Shown: positions 16,280-24,786, counted from the first letter of the stretch. The stretch: 41,149 nt of DNA from CAWELS01 sp964468205 (GCA_964468205.1 CAYXVG010000058.1:1-41149), one strand, 5' to 3'. The notes: a model not told the origin generated them from the sequence alone. Translations and numbers: made by a program.

Positions 16280-16285
16280 ATTATA
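16280..16285 (-). promoter_or_regulatory. Putative -10 (TATAAT) of the DUF1080 operon
   Basis: A perfect TATAAT on the minus strand lies 33 bases before the ATG at 16246, giving a leader of about 26 bases. It is followed by GTCGCC, and the 11 bases ATAATGTCGCC recur upstream of the otsA-otsB fusion (plus-strand 32642-32652). No good -35 is seen. Confidence 0.5.
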
Positions 16286-16309
16286 TGCCAGAGCGAACCA
16301 TACCGTTCG

Positions 16310-16329
16310 CCTTGCCCTCGAGGGCGAGG
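16310..16329 (-). terminator. Palindromic hairpin after the aldo/keto reductase gene
   Basis: A 20-base palindrome (CCTTGCCCTC followed by GAGGGCGAGG, one G-T pair) lies about 70 bases downstream of the minus-strand aldo/keto reductase stop. It may terminate that transcript before the DUF1080 promoter. There is no T-tract, so the call is weak. Confidence 0.3.
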
Positions 16330-16397
16330 AATTCGCGCGGGGGCACGGCGCGTGCTAGATGCCCCGGGCAAGACAGGCGTCCCATGGACGGAGCCCA

Positions 16398-17366
16398 TCA
16401 GCGCAGCCAGGCCTGCTTCACGTCAGGATTGCCGGCGGTATTGAGGCGTTCCATCTGCTCGTCATTCAGAGAGACTTCGAGTGCGGCGACGTTCTCGGCA
16501 ATCTGCTCGGGACGGCTGCCGGCAATGATCGGCAGCGCGACCGGAGATCCGTGGAGCATCCAAGCGATGATCACCTGGTTGGGCGTGGCGCCGGTTTCCT
16601 CGGCCACGGCGCGCAAGGCTATGAGCCGTTCTTCGGCTTCGGGGCCAGCGTACTGCGCGGGTATGGGCCTGTCCTCGCGAGTGTAGGCGCCCTGAAGCAG
16701 AATGGAGTAGGCGACAATAGTGATATTGCGGCTGGCGCAGTAGCTCTTCAGGTCGTCATTGACGCAGATCTGGGGGCCAAAGTCGGCGCCGTGCCGCGGG
16801 CGCAGGTAGGTGTGGCGCTGCTGGACGGCGGAATAGCGTACCCAGCCGTTGAGCCGGCTGACCGTGTTGGCTTCGGCAATCCGCCACACCGGAAGGTTGC
16901 TGGCTCCTGCGAGCCGAACCTTCCCGGCCTGGACCAGCCGGTGGAAAGCTTCCATTGTCTCTTCGAGTGGGGTCGCCGGGTCGTCGCGGTGCGCGTAGTA
17001 GAGATCGATCCGGTCAGTTTGCAGCCGCTCGAGGCTCTTCTCGCACTCGCGCTCGATTTCGGCGGCGCTCAATCCTCCTTCGCAACCGGGGTAGTCAAAC
17101 CCGAGCTTGGATGCGATGACGAGCTGGTCGCGGTTCCCGCGCTCCTTCATCCAGCGGCCGATGGTGGTCTCGCTCTCTCCGCCCTGGCAGCCTTCGAGCC
17201 AAGCTGCATAGAAGTTGGCGGTGTCAAGGAAAGTGCCGCCGCTCTCGGCGTACTTATCCATGACCTGGAACGAGGTCGCGGGGTCGATCTTGCTTCCGAT
17301 GGAGTCAGTGCCGAGGCAGAGCGCGCTGACTTCGATGTCCGATTCGTTGAGTCGATATTTCCGCAT
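16398..17366 (-). CDS. Aldo/keto reductase
   Basis: A complete (alpha/beta)8 aldo/keto reductase of 322 residues from the chosen start. The catalytic tetrad is visible as Asp and Tyr in FLDTANFYAAW, Lys in VIASKLGF and His in LYYAHRDD. The C-terminal NADP site includes PIIAGSRPEQI. These cytosolic enzymes reduce or oxidise sugar aldehydes and ketones with NADP(H). An ATG three codons upstream (17375) is also possible; I prefer 17366 because MRKYRLNESDIEVS matches the usual beginning. A GGCCGCGATAT-containing 14-mer just upstream (17382-17395, minus) is identical to one in front of rhamnulokinase. The AGTTCGG repeat island begins about 50 bases upstream of the start. Confidence 0.9.
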   Translation of the reverse strand: MRKYRLNESDIEVSALCLGTDSIGSKIDPATSFQVMDKYAESGGTFLDTANFYAAWLEGCQGGESETTIGRWMKERGNRDQLVIASKLGFDYPGCEGGLSAAEIERECEKSLERLQTDRIDLYYAHRDDPATPLEETMEAFHRLVQAGKVRLAGASNLPVWRIAEANTVSRLNGWVRYSAVQQRHTYLRPRHGADFGPQICVNDDLKSYCASRNITIVAYSILLQGAYTREDRPIPAQYAGPEAEERLIALRAVAEETGATPNQVIIAWMLHGSPVALPIIAGSRPEQIAENVAALEVSLNDEQMERLNTAGNPDVKQAWLR

Positions 17367-17418
17367 GGCTAGCATCCAACGATATCGCGGCCGGCGGGGA
17401 TTGCGCCAGCGGAAAGGG

Positions 17419-17759
17419 AGGGAGTTCGGAGGGAGTTCAGGGAGTTCGGTCGGGAGTTCGGGAGTTCGGGCGAGTTCGCGAGTTCGGAGTCAAGAGTTCG
17501 CGAGTTCGGAGTTCGGGAGTTCGGGGCGAGTTCGGCGAGTTCGGAGAGTTCGAGAGTTCGGAGGAGAGTTCGGAGAGTTCGGAAGTTCGGGGAAGTTCGG
17601 GAAGTTCGGCGAAGTTCGGCGAAGTTCGGAGTCAAAGACCTCAACCCCCGAACTCCACCGGAAGTTCGGGGAGTTCGGAGTTCGGAGTCAAGGAGTTCGG
17701 AGTCAGGAGTTCGAGGAGTTCGGAGTCAAAGACCTCAACCCCCGAACTCCGCCGGAAGT
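17419..17759. repeat. Dense short-repeat island built on GAGTTCGG
   Basis: About 28 copies of AGTTC, mostly as GAGTTCGG or GAAGTTCGG, are packed into 17421-17724 with spacing of roughly 7-15 bases. Embedded in it is a 43-base direct repeat at 17623-17665 and 17717-17759 (one mismatch, offset 94) that contains the inverted form CCCCGAACTCC. In the first copy this pairs with the following AGTTCGGGG as a perfect 9-bp stem (17646-17654/17663-17671). The island fills most of the gap between two minus-strand genes. The only open frames are low-complexity shadows. Confidence 0.9.
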
Positions 17760-17760
17760 A

Positions 17761-17794
17761 CGCCTGCTGACCGGGCCGAAGCGGCCAGCAGGCG
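17761..17794 (-). terminator. Hairpin after the Tat-exported enolase-superfamily gene
   Basis: CGCCTGCTG (17761-17769) and CAGCAGGCG (17786-17794) form a perfect 9-bp stem, extended inward by CCG/CGG. It lies 12 bases downstream of the minus-strand stop at 17807, the usual place for a terminator. There is no T-run after it. Confidence 0.5.
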
Positions 17795-17806
17795 GGCATA
17801 TGAGTG

Positions 17807-19222
17807 TTATCCCTTCAGCAGGTCCCGCACTTTCTGCTTGCGGGGAGCGTTGAAGCTCCATAAGCGGTCCCAGCTTCGCTCGTCGTCCCATTCGGTGGTG
17901 GGTTCGAACCAGCCGGGTTCGGTGAGATGCTCTTTGGCTGCTGCTTCGTTCAGTTCGACGCCCAGCCCGGGGGTCTCAGGCACCGGGACGAATCCCTTCT
18001 GGACGATCGGCTTCGACGGGCCGGTGACCAGGTCGTCCCAGAAGTCGACGTCGAGCGAGTGGTGCTCGAGGGCGAGGAAATTCTGGGTGGCCGCAGCGCA
18101 GTGGACGTTGGCGAAGAAGGAGATCGGGGTGCCAGCGAAGTGCATGGCCATGGCGACGCCATACTCCTCGGCCATGTCGCCAATCTTCTTGGTTTCAAGC
18201 AGTCCGCCGGAGCTGGCCAGGTCGGGATGAATGATGTCCACGGCGTGGTTCTCGCAGAGGACCTTAAACGGCTCCTTGAGATAGATGTCCTCGCCCGTGA
18301 GAGTGGGCACGTCGATCGCATGCGTGATCTGCTTCCAGAGCTCGGTGTACTGCCATGGAATCATGTCCTCGAGGAACGCCATGTTATACGGTTCGAGCGC
18401 TTTGCCCAGACGGATGCAGGAGTTCACGCCGATGTGGCCGAAGTGGTCCGCGGCCAGCGGAACTTCCATGCCGATGCTTTCCCGGATCGCGGCGACATAG
18501 TCGGCCATCATCTGAATGCCCTTGTCGGTGACTTCGATGCCCGTGAACATGTGCTGCACGTTGTTGACGTCGCCAAGCGTCAGCCCGAGCGGCTTGGTGA
18601 GCGTGCCCGGGGTATTTTGCACGAGCCGGATGCCGAGATCCATTTTCAGGTAACTGAGCCCCATCTCCATGCGCTTCTTCATCCGCTCGGCGTAGACCTT
18701 GGGATCATCGGACTGCGTGGTGTCGGCGTAGATGCGGACCTTGTCGCGGAACTTGCCGCCGAGCATCTGGTAGGCGGGAACGTTGTAGGCCTTGCCGGCC
18801 AGGTCCCACAGGGCCATTTCTACGCCGCAGACGCCGCCGGCCTGGCGGGCGTGATGGCCGAACTGCTTAATCTTCCTGAAGATCTTGTCGACGTTACACG
18901 GATTCTCGCCGACAATCCGGCTCTTGAGTATCAGAGCGTAGGTCTTGCTGCCGCCATCGCGCACCTCGCCCCAACCCGAGATGCCCTGGTTCGTATCCAG
19001 GCGGATCACCGGGATGCCGCGGCTGCCGCCCTTGCTGACCATCGCGATACGCATGTCGGTGATCTTCAGGTCGGAGGGCCTGGAATTCGTCTGCACGTTG
19101 CTGGTCGCGGCCTCGAGATCCTCCCGTGACCAGAACCCCGCGCCCATTACCGCCGCGGCTGAACCCAAAAATCCGCGGCGGGGAAACTTACCGCCCATCA
19201 GTTTTTTCGTGGTTTCTTTCAT
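17807..19222 (-). CDS. Tat-exported enolase-superfamily (mandelate racemase/galactonate dehydratase-like) protein
   Basis: The 471-residue protein starts with a twin-arginine signal (PRRGFLGSAAAVMGAGFW). The N-terminal capping domain includes VCGVEMALWDLAGKAYNVP. Barrel motifs are YLKMDLG (Lys), PLAADHFGHIG (Asp and His), FLEDMIPW (Glu), TGEDIYL (Glu), IIHPDLASSGGL and AMHFAGTPISFFA (His), so metal ligands and the acid/base residues appear intact. Relatives dehydrate or epimerise sugar acids. Export is odd, since sugar-acid dehydration is normally cytosolic. The exact reaction is not determinable. It has its own terminator hairpin and a possible -10 (TATGAT) 44 bases upstream, so it is probably a single-gene unit. 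Confidence 0.88.
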   Translation of the reverse strand: MKETTKKLMGGKFPRRGFLGSAAAVMGAGFWSREDLEAATSNVQTNSRPSDLKITDMRIAMVSKGGSRGIPVIRLDTNQGISGWGEVRDGGSKTYALILKSRIVGENPCNVDKIFRKIKQFGHHARQAGGVCGVEMALWDLAGKAYNVPAYQMLGGKFRDKVRIYADTTQSDDPKVYAERMKKRMEMGLSYLKMDLGIRLVQNTPGTLTKPLGLTLGDVNNVQHMFTGIEVTDKGIQMMADYVAAIRESIGMEVPLAADHFGHIGVNSCIRLGKALEPYNMAFLEDMIPWQYTELWKQITHAIDVPTLTGEDIYLKEPFKVLCENHAVDIIHPDLASSGGLLETKKIGDMAEEYGVAMAMHFAGTPISFFANVHCAAATQNFLALEHHSLDVDFWDDLVTGPSKPIVQKGFVPVPETPGLGVELNEAAAKEHLTEPGWFEPTTEWDDERSWDRLWSFNAPRKQKVRDLLKG

Positions 19223-19266
19223 CGCCTCTTCATTCCTTTCCTACGTGCTTTGCACCTGTAGATCCG

Positions 19267-19272
19267 ATCATA
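19267..19272 (-). promoter_or_regulatory. Putative -10 for the exported enolase-superfamily gene
   Basis: TATGAT on the minus strand, within TTATATGATCGG, lies 44 bases before the ATG at 19222. The leader would contain AAGGA and GAGG. There is no clear -35. Confidence 0.3.
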
Positions 19273-19483
19273 TAAGACCAGGAAAGAAGATTTCCATTCG
19301 GCCCGCCGGTTCGGAACGAGCGGGACGAGATTCCACCGAACGCATCAGCCAAGTTGAGCATTCACTATGTCGGCGGGACGCGTTGAGCGTCCGCCGTGCG
19401 GAGACAGGCAGCGCAAACATTCGCCGCGCCGGCCGGGCGGGCTGAGCGGCCCCCGTTCCATTCGCTATCATGTGAACTCAGCC

Positions 19484-20458
19484 ATGCAGACTCGACAGCT
19501 TGGAAACTCCGACTTGCAAATCACCCCGCTCGGCGTCGGGGCCTGGGCCATGGGCGGCGCGGGATGGAAGTTCACGTGGGGCCCCCAAGACGACGACGAT
19601 TCCGTCGCCGCAATCCGGGCCGCCGTGGAGGCCGGCATCAACTGGATCGACACGGCGGCTGTGTACGGCCTGGGCCACTCCGAGGAGGTGGTGGGAAAGG
19701 CGATCGAGGGCCTCTCGCAGAAGCCTTATGTCTTCACGAAGTGCGCCCGGAACTGGAACGAGCAAGGCGAGATTCAGAAGATCCTCAAGCGCGACGCGCT
19801 GCGGCAGGAGTGCCACGACAGCCTTCGCCGCTTGAAAGTAGATGTCATCGACCTCTATCAGATCCATTGGCCGGAACCGGACGAAGACGTGGAGGAAGGT
19901 TGGGAAACGCTGGCCCGCCTCAAGGAAGAGGGTAAGGTTCGGCACATCGGCGTTTCGAATTTCTCGGTGGAGCAAATGCAGCGGGCGATGACGATCGCCC
20001 CGATCACTTCGCTGCAGCCGCCCTACTCCCTCGTGCAGCCGGAGGTCGAACGCGAACAGCTCCCGTTCTGCGCCCGGCACAATATCGGCGTGATTGTTTA
20101 CGCGCCGATGAAGTCCGGCCTTCTCACGGGCAAGATGACGCGCGAGCGCGTGAACAACCTCGCCGAGGACGATTGGCGGCGGCGCTCCGGCTTCTTCAAC
20201 GAACCGATGCTGAGCCGCAATCTCGCCCTGGTGGAACTGCTGCAGAATATAGGTGCGCGGCACGGGCGCACGCCCGGCGAGGTGGCGATCGCCTGGACGC
20301 TGCGCCGCCCCGAGGTAACCGGCGCGATTGTCGGCCTGCGGAACCCCGGGCAGTTGGAAGGCGTGATCGGCGCGGCGGAGTTCCGCTTGAGCGAAGGCGA
20401 GATCGCCGATATCGCTGAATTCCTCGAAGCCAACCCGGTCGAGACGCCGGCCTTCTAG
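19484..20458 (+). CDS. Aldo/keto reductase
   Basis: The 324-residue protein has the full aldo/keto reductase tetrad: Asp56 and Tyr61 in WIDTAAVYGLGHSEE, Lys86 in VFTKCARN and His128 in DLYQIHWPEP. The NADP site includes GAIVGLRNPGQL. The chosen ATG at 19484 gives MQTRQLGNSDLQITPLGVGAW, the standard start; the frame is open upstream to 19367, but that stretch is not protein-like. A TATCAT hexamer lies 12 bases before the ATG. The next gene begins 7 bases after the stop, and UxaE and UxaC follow. A role in reducing a sugar or uronic acid intermediate is plausible but unproven. It is only distantly similar to the aldo/keto reductase at 16398-17366. Confidence 0.92.
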   Translation: MQTRQLGNSDLQITPLGVGAWAMGGAGWKFTWGPQDDDDSVAAIRAAVEAGINWIDTAAVYGLGHSEEVVGKAIEGLSQKPYVFTKCARNWNEQGEIQKILKRDALRQECHDSLRRLKVDVIDLYQIHWPEPDEDVEEGWETLARLKEEGKVRHIGVSNFSVEQMQRAMTIAPITSLQPPYSLVQPEVEREQLPFCARHNIGVIVYAPMKSGLLTGKMTRERVNNLAEDDWRRRSGFFNEPMLSRNLALVELLQNIGARHGRTPGEVAIAWTLRRPEVTGAIVGLRNPGQLEGVIGAAEFRLSEGEIADIAEFLEANPVETPAF

Positions 20459-20465
20459 GATCGCG

Positions 20466-21479
20466 ATGGACGCCCAGGGTTGGACGCGCCTCCTGGTCGC
20501 GACCGGCATGGCGGTGCGGCGGCGGGTCGCCGGACTCTTCGACACAGCGGACGGCGATCTGACGCGAGTGGTCGCCCGCGAGGGCGGCGACGAAATCTTC
20601 GCCATCGACCGGCACGTGGAACCCATAATCGTGGAAGCCATCGAGAACTGGCCCGAGGAGACAAAGCCGCTGCGGCTGATCGCCGAGGGAGTGGGCGGCG
20701 ACGGAGTCCTGCATATCGGCCCCGCGGCTCGCCCGCCGCGCTACACCGTGATAATCGACCCGATCGACGGGACCCGCGCCATCATGTATCAAAAGCGCTC
20801 TGCCTGGTTCGTGGCGGGGGTCGCGGAGCGCTCGCCGGATGGACCCGAGCCGCGGCTGAAAGACATTCGCGCCGCGCTGCTGCTCGAATTGCCGGCGCCG
20901 AAGCAAGGGCTCGCGGACCATTTCCTCGCTGTCCGCGGCGAGGGGATGCAGGCCTGGCGTACCGCTCTGGACGGTTCGTCTCCCCGCCCGCTCAGCGCAA
21001 GGCCGAGTTCCGCCGCAACTTTGCTGCACGGTTACGCGCACGTGGCGAACTTCTTTCCGGGAGTGAAGCGGATGGCCGCGGACCTTATCGAGCGGATTGT
21101 CGAGGCGACTCTCACGGCCGAGTATGAGGGCCACGCTCTTGTCTACGATGACCAGTACCCAGCCACGGCCGGGCAGATGGTGGAGCTGATTCGCGGAGCC
21201 GACCGGTTTACCTGCGATCTCCGCCCGTTGATGAATCGGATTCTCGCCCGGAAGGATCCCGCATACCGCGCGGCGCACACGTGCCACCCCTATGATTGCG
21301 CCGGAGCGCTGGTGGCCGAGGAAGCGGGGGTGATTTTGACCCGCGGCGGCGGCTCGGCTTTCGACGGGCCGCTCGACGTTCACACGCCCATCGACTGGTG
21401 CGGCTATGCGAATGCCGCTATCCGCGAGCAGGTGGAGCCGGTGATCCGGGAGTGGCTCCGGAAGCATGCCGTCCTGTGA
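20466..21479 (+). CDS. Inositol monophosphatase-family protein
   Basis: The 337-residue protein has the family's metal-binding motif IDPIDGTRA (Asp98, Asp101, Gly102, Thr103), an upstream acidic site IAEG (Glu74), and a C-terminal YDCAGALVAEEAG matching the WDxAAG motif. Members are Mg-dependent, Li-sensitive phosphatases of inositol phosphates, sugar phosphates or PAP. The protein is longer than typical IMPases (about 260-280 residues). It is 7 bases downstream of the aldo/keto reductase and 51 bases before uxaE, so it probably belongs to a sugar catabolic unit. The substrate is unknown; a sugar phosphate is the simplest guess. Confidence 0.85.
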   Translation: MDAQGWTRLLVATGMAVRRRVAGLFDTADGDLTRVVAREGGDEIFAIDRHVEPIIVEAIENWPEETKPLRLIAEGVGGDGVLHIGPAARPPRYTVIIDPIDGTRAIMYQKRSAWFVAGVAERSPDGPEPRLKDIRAALLLELPAPKQGLADHFLAVRGEGMQAWRTALDGSSPRPLSARPSSAATLLHGYAHVANFFPGVKRMAADLIERIVEATLTAEYEGHALVYDDQYPATAGQMVELIRGADRFTCDLRPLMNRILARKDPAYRAAHTCHPYDCAGALVAEEAGVILTRGGGSAFDGPLDVHTPIDWCGYANAAIREQVEPVIREWLRKHAVL

Positions 21480-21530
21480 TCGATTCGCGCGTAATGTCGG
21501 CGGCCGCGTTCACGCTACACTAATTACGCA

Positions 21531-22745
21531 ATGGCACTCGAACTTCCCAAATACACAATCGGCGCCGGTGACCGCTTTGCTCACCAGGCCAGGGCGCAAC
21601 TGAAAGCGTGCGCGTTGGCGGCGGAGGCCGGGGTGAGCGTCTCTCCCGTCTGGAACAAGTCGCACCGCGAGCACACCATCATCCATTCGGAGCCCTCAAG
21701 CCAGCGCGAGGCCGCGGATGCCGCCGTGAAGAAACTCGGCTGGAGCGCGCCGTACTTTGTCGACGCAGACCACATCAACCTCGGCACCGTGGACGGCTTC
21801 CTCGACGCCTGCGACTTCTTCACCCTGGACGTGGCCGATTCAATTGGCAAGCCGGCCGATCCGGAGTCGCTGGACGCCTTCGCCTCCCGCCACCCGGAAC
21901 TCGGCGGCGCGGCGCAGGTGAAACAGGTGGCGGCGAAGTATCTCCACGCCGTGGAGGAAGCCGGCGCAATTTTCCGTTACATCGAATCACGCAAAGGCGC
22001 CGGCAATTTTGTCACCGAGGTGTCGATGGACGAAACCGACGCGCCGCAAACTCCAGCCGAGTTGCTTGTCATCCTCGCGGCCATCGCCGATGAGAAAATT
22101 CCCGCCCAGACCATCGCCCCGAAGTTCACGGGACGGTTCAACAAGGGTGTCGACTACGCCGGCGACGTCGCCCAGTTCAGCCGGGAGTTCGACGACGACG
22201 TGGCCGTGATCGAGCAGGCCGTGGAACGCTATAACCTCCCGGCGAACCTGAAGCTGAGCGTGCATTCCGGTTCCGACAAGTTCTCGATTTACCAACCGAT
22301 CCGGGAAGCGATCGTGAAGCGCGGCGCGGGCGTGCACTTGAAGACGGCGGGCACCACCTGGCTCGAAGAGCTGATCGGACTCGCCGAGGGTGACGATGCC
22401 GGGCTCGCGCTCGCCAAGGAGGTATACGCCGAGGCCTTCATCCAGAAGGAGGCGCTGTGCGCGCCTTACGCAGCGGTGATCGACATCGACGCCGCCCGCC
22501 TGCCGCGGCCGGAGACGGTGAGCAAGTGGTCGGGCCGGGAGTACGCGAGCGCGCTCCGGCACGACCAGGCGGACCCGCTTTATAATCCGCACTTCCGGCA
22601 GCTTCTGCACGTCGGCTATAAAGTGGCCGCCAAGATGGGGACGCGCTACCTGGATATGCTTGACGCTTGCGAAGAATCGATTTCGCGCAACGTAACGGAG
22701 AACATTTACGAACGGCACATCAAGCCGCTATTCATTGGGAGTTAG
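21531..22745 (+). CDS. uxaE: Tagaturonate epimerase family protein (UxaE-like)
   Basis: The 404-residue protein resembles the UxaE tagaturonate/fructuronate epimerase family described from Thermotoga. Conserved-looking segments are PVWNKSHREHTIIHSEPS, YFVDADHINLGTVDGFL, APKFTGRFNKGVDYAGD and LSVHSGSDKFSIYQ, whose His and Asp residues are candidate metal ligands. UxaE converts D-tagaturonate to D-fructuronate, linking galacturonate breakdown to the mannonate branch. The next gene is uxaC, four bases after the stop, which makes the assignment much firmer. A TACACT hexamer 9 bases before the ATG may be a -10, so it may have its own near-leaderless start as well as read-through from upstream. Confidence 0.85.
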   Translation: MALELPKYTIGAGDRFAHQARAQLKACALAAEAGVSVSPVWNKSHREHTIIHSEPSSQREAADAAVKKLGWSAPYFVDADHINLGTVDGFLDACDFFTLDVADSIGKPADPESLDAFASRHPELGGAAQVKQVAAKYLHAVEEAGAIFRYIESRKGAGNFVTEVSMDETDAPQTPAELLVILAAIADEKIPAQTIAPKFTGRFNKGVDYAGDVAQFSREFDDDVAVIEQAVERYNLPANLKLSVHSGSDKFSIYQPIREAIVKRGAGVHLKTAGTTWLEELIGLAEGDDAGLALAKEVYAEAFIQKEALCAPYAAVIDIDAARLPRPETVSKWSGREYASALRHDQADPLYNPHFRQLLHVGYKVAAKMGTRYLDMLDACEESISRNVTENIYERHIKPLFIGS

Positions 22746-22749
22746 CGTC

Positions 22750-24153
22750 ATGTCCTTCATTCACGACGATTTTCTTCTCGGAACGCCAACCGCGCGAAAA
22801 CTCTACCACGAGCACGCCGCCGGTCAATCCATCATCGACTACCACTGCCACCTGCCACCGAGGGACATCGCCCAGAATCGGCACTTCAACAACCTGTTCG
22901 AAATCTGGCTCGAAGGCGATCACTACAAATGGCGGGCAATGCGGGCCAACGGCGTCGACGAACGCTTCTGCACGGGCAACGCCGAGCCGTATGACAAGTT
23001 TCTCGCCTGGGCGCGGACGGTCCCGTTTACCTTGCGCAATCCGCTCTACCACTGGAGCCACCTGGAATTGAAGCGTTACTTCGACATCGATGATCTGCTC
23101 GACGAACATACCGCGCCGGCGATTTGGGATGAGGCGGGCGAGAAGCTCGCATCCGGGGAACTCACGGTGCATGGCATCTTGCGCAAGTTCCAGGTGCAGG
23201 CGCTCTGCACGACGGATGACCCGACGGACTCCCTGCACTGGCACGGCAAGATAGCCGAGTCCGCTCTCGAGACCCGGGTCTTCCCGGCGTTTCGACCCGA
23301 CAAGGCGTTCCATGTGGGTCACGCGACGGAGTTCAATGCCTGGGCCGACCGGCTGAGCGAAGCGGCCGGGATGGAAATACGCAAGCTGCGCGACTTCCTC
23401 GACGCCCTCGAACAGCGGCACGACTTCTTTCACCAGATGGGCTGCCGTCTCTCCGACCACGGCCTGGACGTCTGTTACTCGGACATCTGCCCCGAGGCGA
23501 CAGCGGCCGCCATCTTCGAGCGGGTCCGCGGGGGTCAATCCGCCGGCGCCGGCGACCAAGCGCTCTTCGCATCTTTCATGATGCTATTTTTCGGGCGGCT
23601 CGACGCGGGGAAGGGCTGGACGAAGCAGCTCCACCTCGGGGCCCGGCGCAACGCGAATTCGCGCATGTTTTCGCTGGTCGGCCCGGACACGGGGTTCGAT
23701 TCCATCGGCGACTGGCCACAGGTGGATGCGCTCGGCCGGTACTTCGACCGGCTCGGCAACGAGCAAGCGCTGCCGAAGACGATCGTCTACAATCTCAATC
23801 CGTCCGACAACTACGCGGTTGCCACTCTGCTCGGCTGCTTCCAGGACGGCTCGATGCCGGGCAAGATGCAGTTCGGCAGCGGCTGGTGGCACCTGGATCA
23901 AAGGGAGGCGATGGAGTGGCAGATGAACGATCTGTCGAACCTCGGCCTGCTCCCGCGCTTCATCGGGATGCTGACCGACTCGCGTAGCTTCCTCTCCTAT
24001 CCGCGGCACGAGTACTTCCGGCGCGTGCTATGCAACCTGATTGGCGCGGATGTTGAAAGCGGCCAGATCCCGGATATTCCGGCCGTGGGACAGATGGTGG
24101 AGAACATCTGCTATTACAACGTTCGAAACTACCTCGGATTGCCGCTCGATTGA
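22750..24153 (+). CDS. uxaC: Glucuronate isomerase (uronate isomerase)
   Basis: The 467-residue protein is a typical UxaC of the amidohydrolase superfamily. It has the metal motif YHCHL (His32, His34), ALCTTDDPTDSLHWH, FRPDKAF, and the family signature QLHLGARRNANSRMF followed by GPDTGFDSIGDW. It isomerises D-glucuronate to D-fructuronate and D-galacturonate to D-tagaturonate in the cytoplasm. The ATG at 22750 is preceded by GGGAG about 8 bases upstream, overlapping the uxaE stop; a GTG at 22735 would extend it by five residues. With uxaE it converts both uronates to fructuronate. Fructuronate reductase (UxuB) and KDG kinase are not in the window. Confidence 0.95.
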   Translation: MSFIHDDFLLGTPTARKLYHEHAAGQSIIDYHCHLPPRDIAQNRHFNNLFEIWLEGDHYKWRAMRANGVDERFCTGNAEPYDKFLAWARTVPFTLRNPLYHWSHLELKRYFDIDDLLDEHTAPAIWDEAGEKLASGELTVHGILRKFQVQALCTTDDPTDSLHWHGKIAESALETRVFPAFRPDKAFHVGHATEFNAWADRLSEAAGMEIRKLRDFLDALEQRHDFFHQMGCRLSDHGLDVCYSDICPEATAAAIFERVRGGQSAGAGDQALFASFMMLFFGRLDAGKGWTKQLHLGARRNANSRMFSLVGPDTGFDSIGDWPQVDALGRYFDRLGNEQALPKTIVYNLNPSDNYAVATLLGCFQDGSMPGKMQFGSGWWHLDQREAMEWQMNDLSNLGLLPRFIGMLTDSRSFLSYPRHEYFRRVLCNLIGADVESGQIPDIPAVGQMVENICYYNVRNYLGLPLD

Positions 24154-24190
24154 GGAGAGCGAGGGATCGCGGGCGGCGGCTCCAATCGCT

Positions 24191-24215
24191 GGAGGCGGCC
24201 GCAAGACCGCCCTCC
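24191..24215. terminator. Hairpin between convergent uxaC and DinB-like genes
   Basis: GGAGGCGG (24191-24198) pairs with CCGCCCTCC (24207-24215), eight pairs with one bulged C and an 8-base loop. Its place between two converging genes suits a bidirectional terminator. No T-tract flanks it. Confidence 0.45.
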
Positions 24216-24249
24216 GCGAGGTAGTTCTCATCGGTCCGCCCGCCAGGTG

Positions 24250-24786
24250 TCACCTTGACCAAGGGGGAACGATTTCGTTCGAGCGGGCATAGGCGATCAA
24301 CTGCCCCAAGTGCTCGTGCTGGTGGTTGGCCATCAGCATCAGCATGTTGGCAACGGTCGAATCCTGCCCGAAGAGCTTGATTTCCTTGTGGACGGCGTCG
24401 TGATCCAGCTTGCTGAAGGCGGCCTTCGAATGCGCGAACGATTCCTTCAGTTTGGCGATGATCGCGGTTTTGTCGGTTATCCCCGAAAGGGCCTTGCGGT
24501 CAAAGCCCGCGGGCGGCTGCGCACCGGCGAACTGCGGGAACATGTAGTTCGCACCCGCGATGTGCGTGAGCACCTGGGCAACGGACATAACCCCTTCGCT
24601 CGGGCTCCAGCCATACTTCTCGGCCGGAATGGCCTCGGCCAGACCGACAATCTTCTTTTCCACTCCATCCTGCTGCGTGACGAATAGCTTGGCGATGTGT
24701 TCATGCTCTTGCGCCTGAAGCGGCGTCCCCGCCAGCAAGACTAACATCGCGACCACCAGAGGTGATACCAAGATACGTAGTGTCAT
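24250..24786 (-). CDS. Exported DinB-superfamily protein
   Basis: The 178-residue protein has a signal peptide (residues 1-26, cleavage near LQAQEH), then a DinB-like four-helix bundle. The metal-site histidines are LTHIAGAN in the middle and NHQHEHLGQL near the C-terminus, the usual His triad. DinB/YfiT proteins include thiol transferases and many of unknown function; the fold binds Ni or Zn. Export of a DinB protein is common in Acidobacteriota genomes as I recall them, but the role is unknown. It is a single gene, convergent with uxaC and divergent from rhaB. Its start codon lies in a TGTCATGACA palindrome. Confidence 0.85.
   Translation of the reverse strand: MTLRILVSPLVVAMLVLLAGTPLQAQEHEHIAKLFVTQQDGVEKKIVGLAEAIPAEKYGWSPSEGVMSVAQVLTHIAGANYMFPQFAGAQPPAGFDRKALSGITDKTAIIAKLKESFAHSKAAFSKLDHDAVHKEIKLFGQDSTVANMLMLMANHQHEHLGQLIAYARSNEIVPPWSR

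Noticed and set aside
17369..17644. Open frame through the repeat island on the minus strand
   Set aside because: The product is low-complexity (Thr/Ser/Pro/Arg/Asn repeats) dictated by the DNA repeat, with no start signal of its own.
17419..17759. CRISPR array
   Set aside because: The repeat unit is only about 8 bases, spacing is irregular and far too short for spacers, and no cas gene is present.
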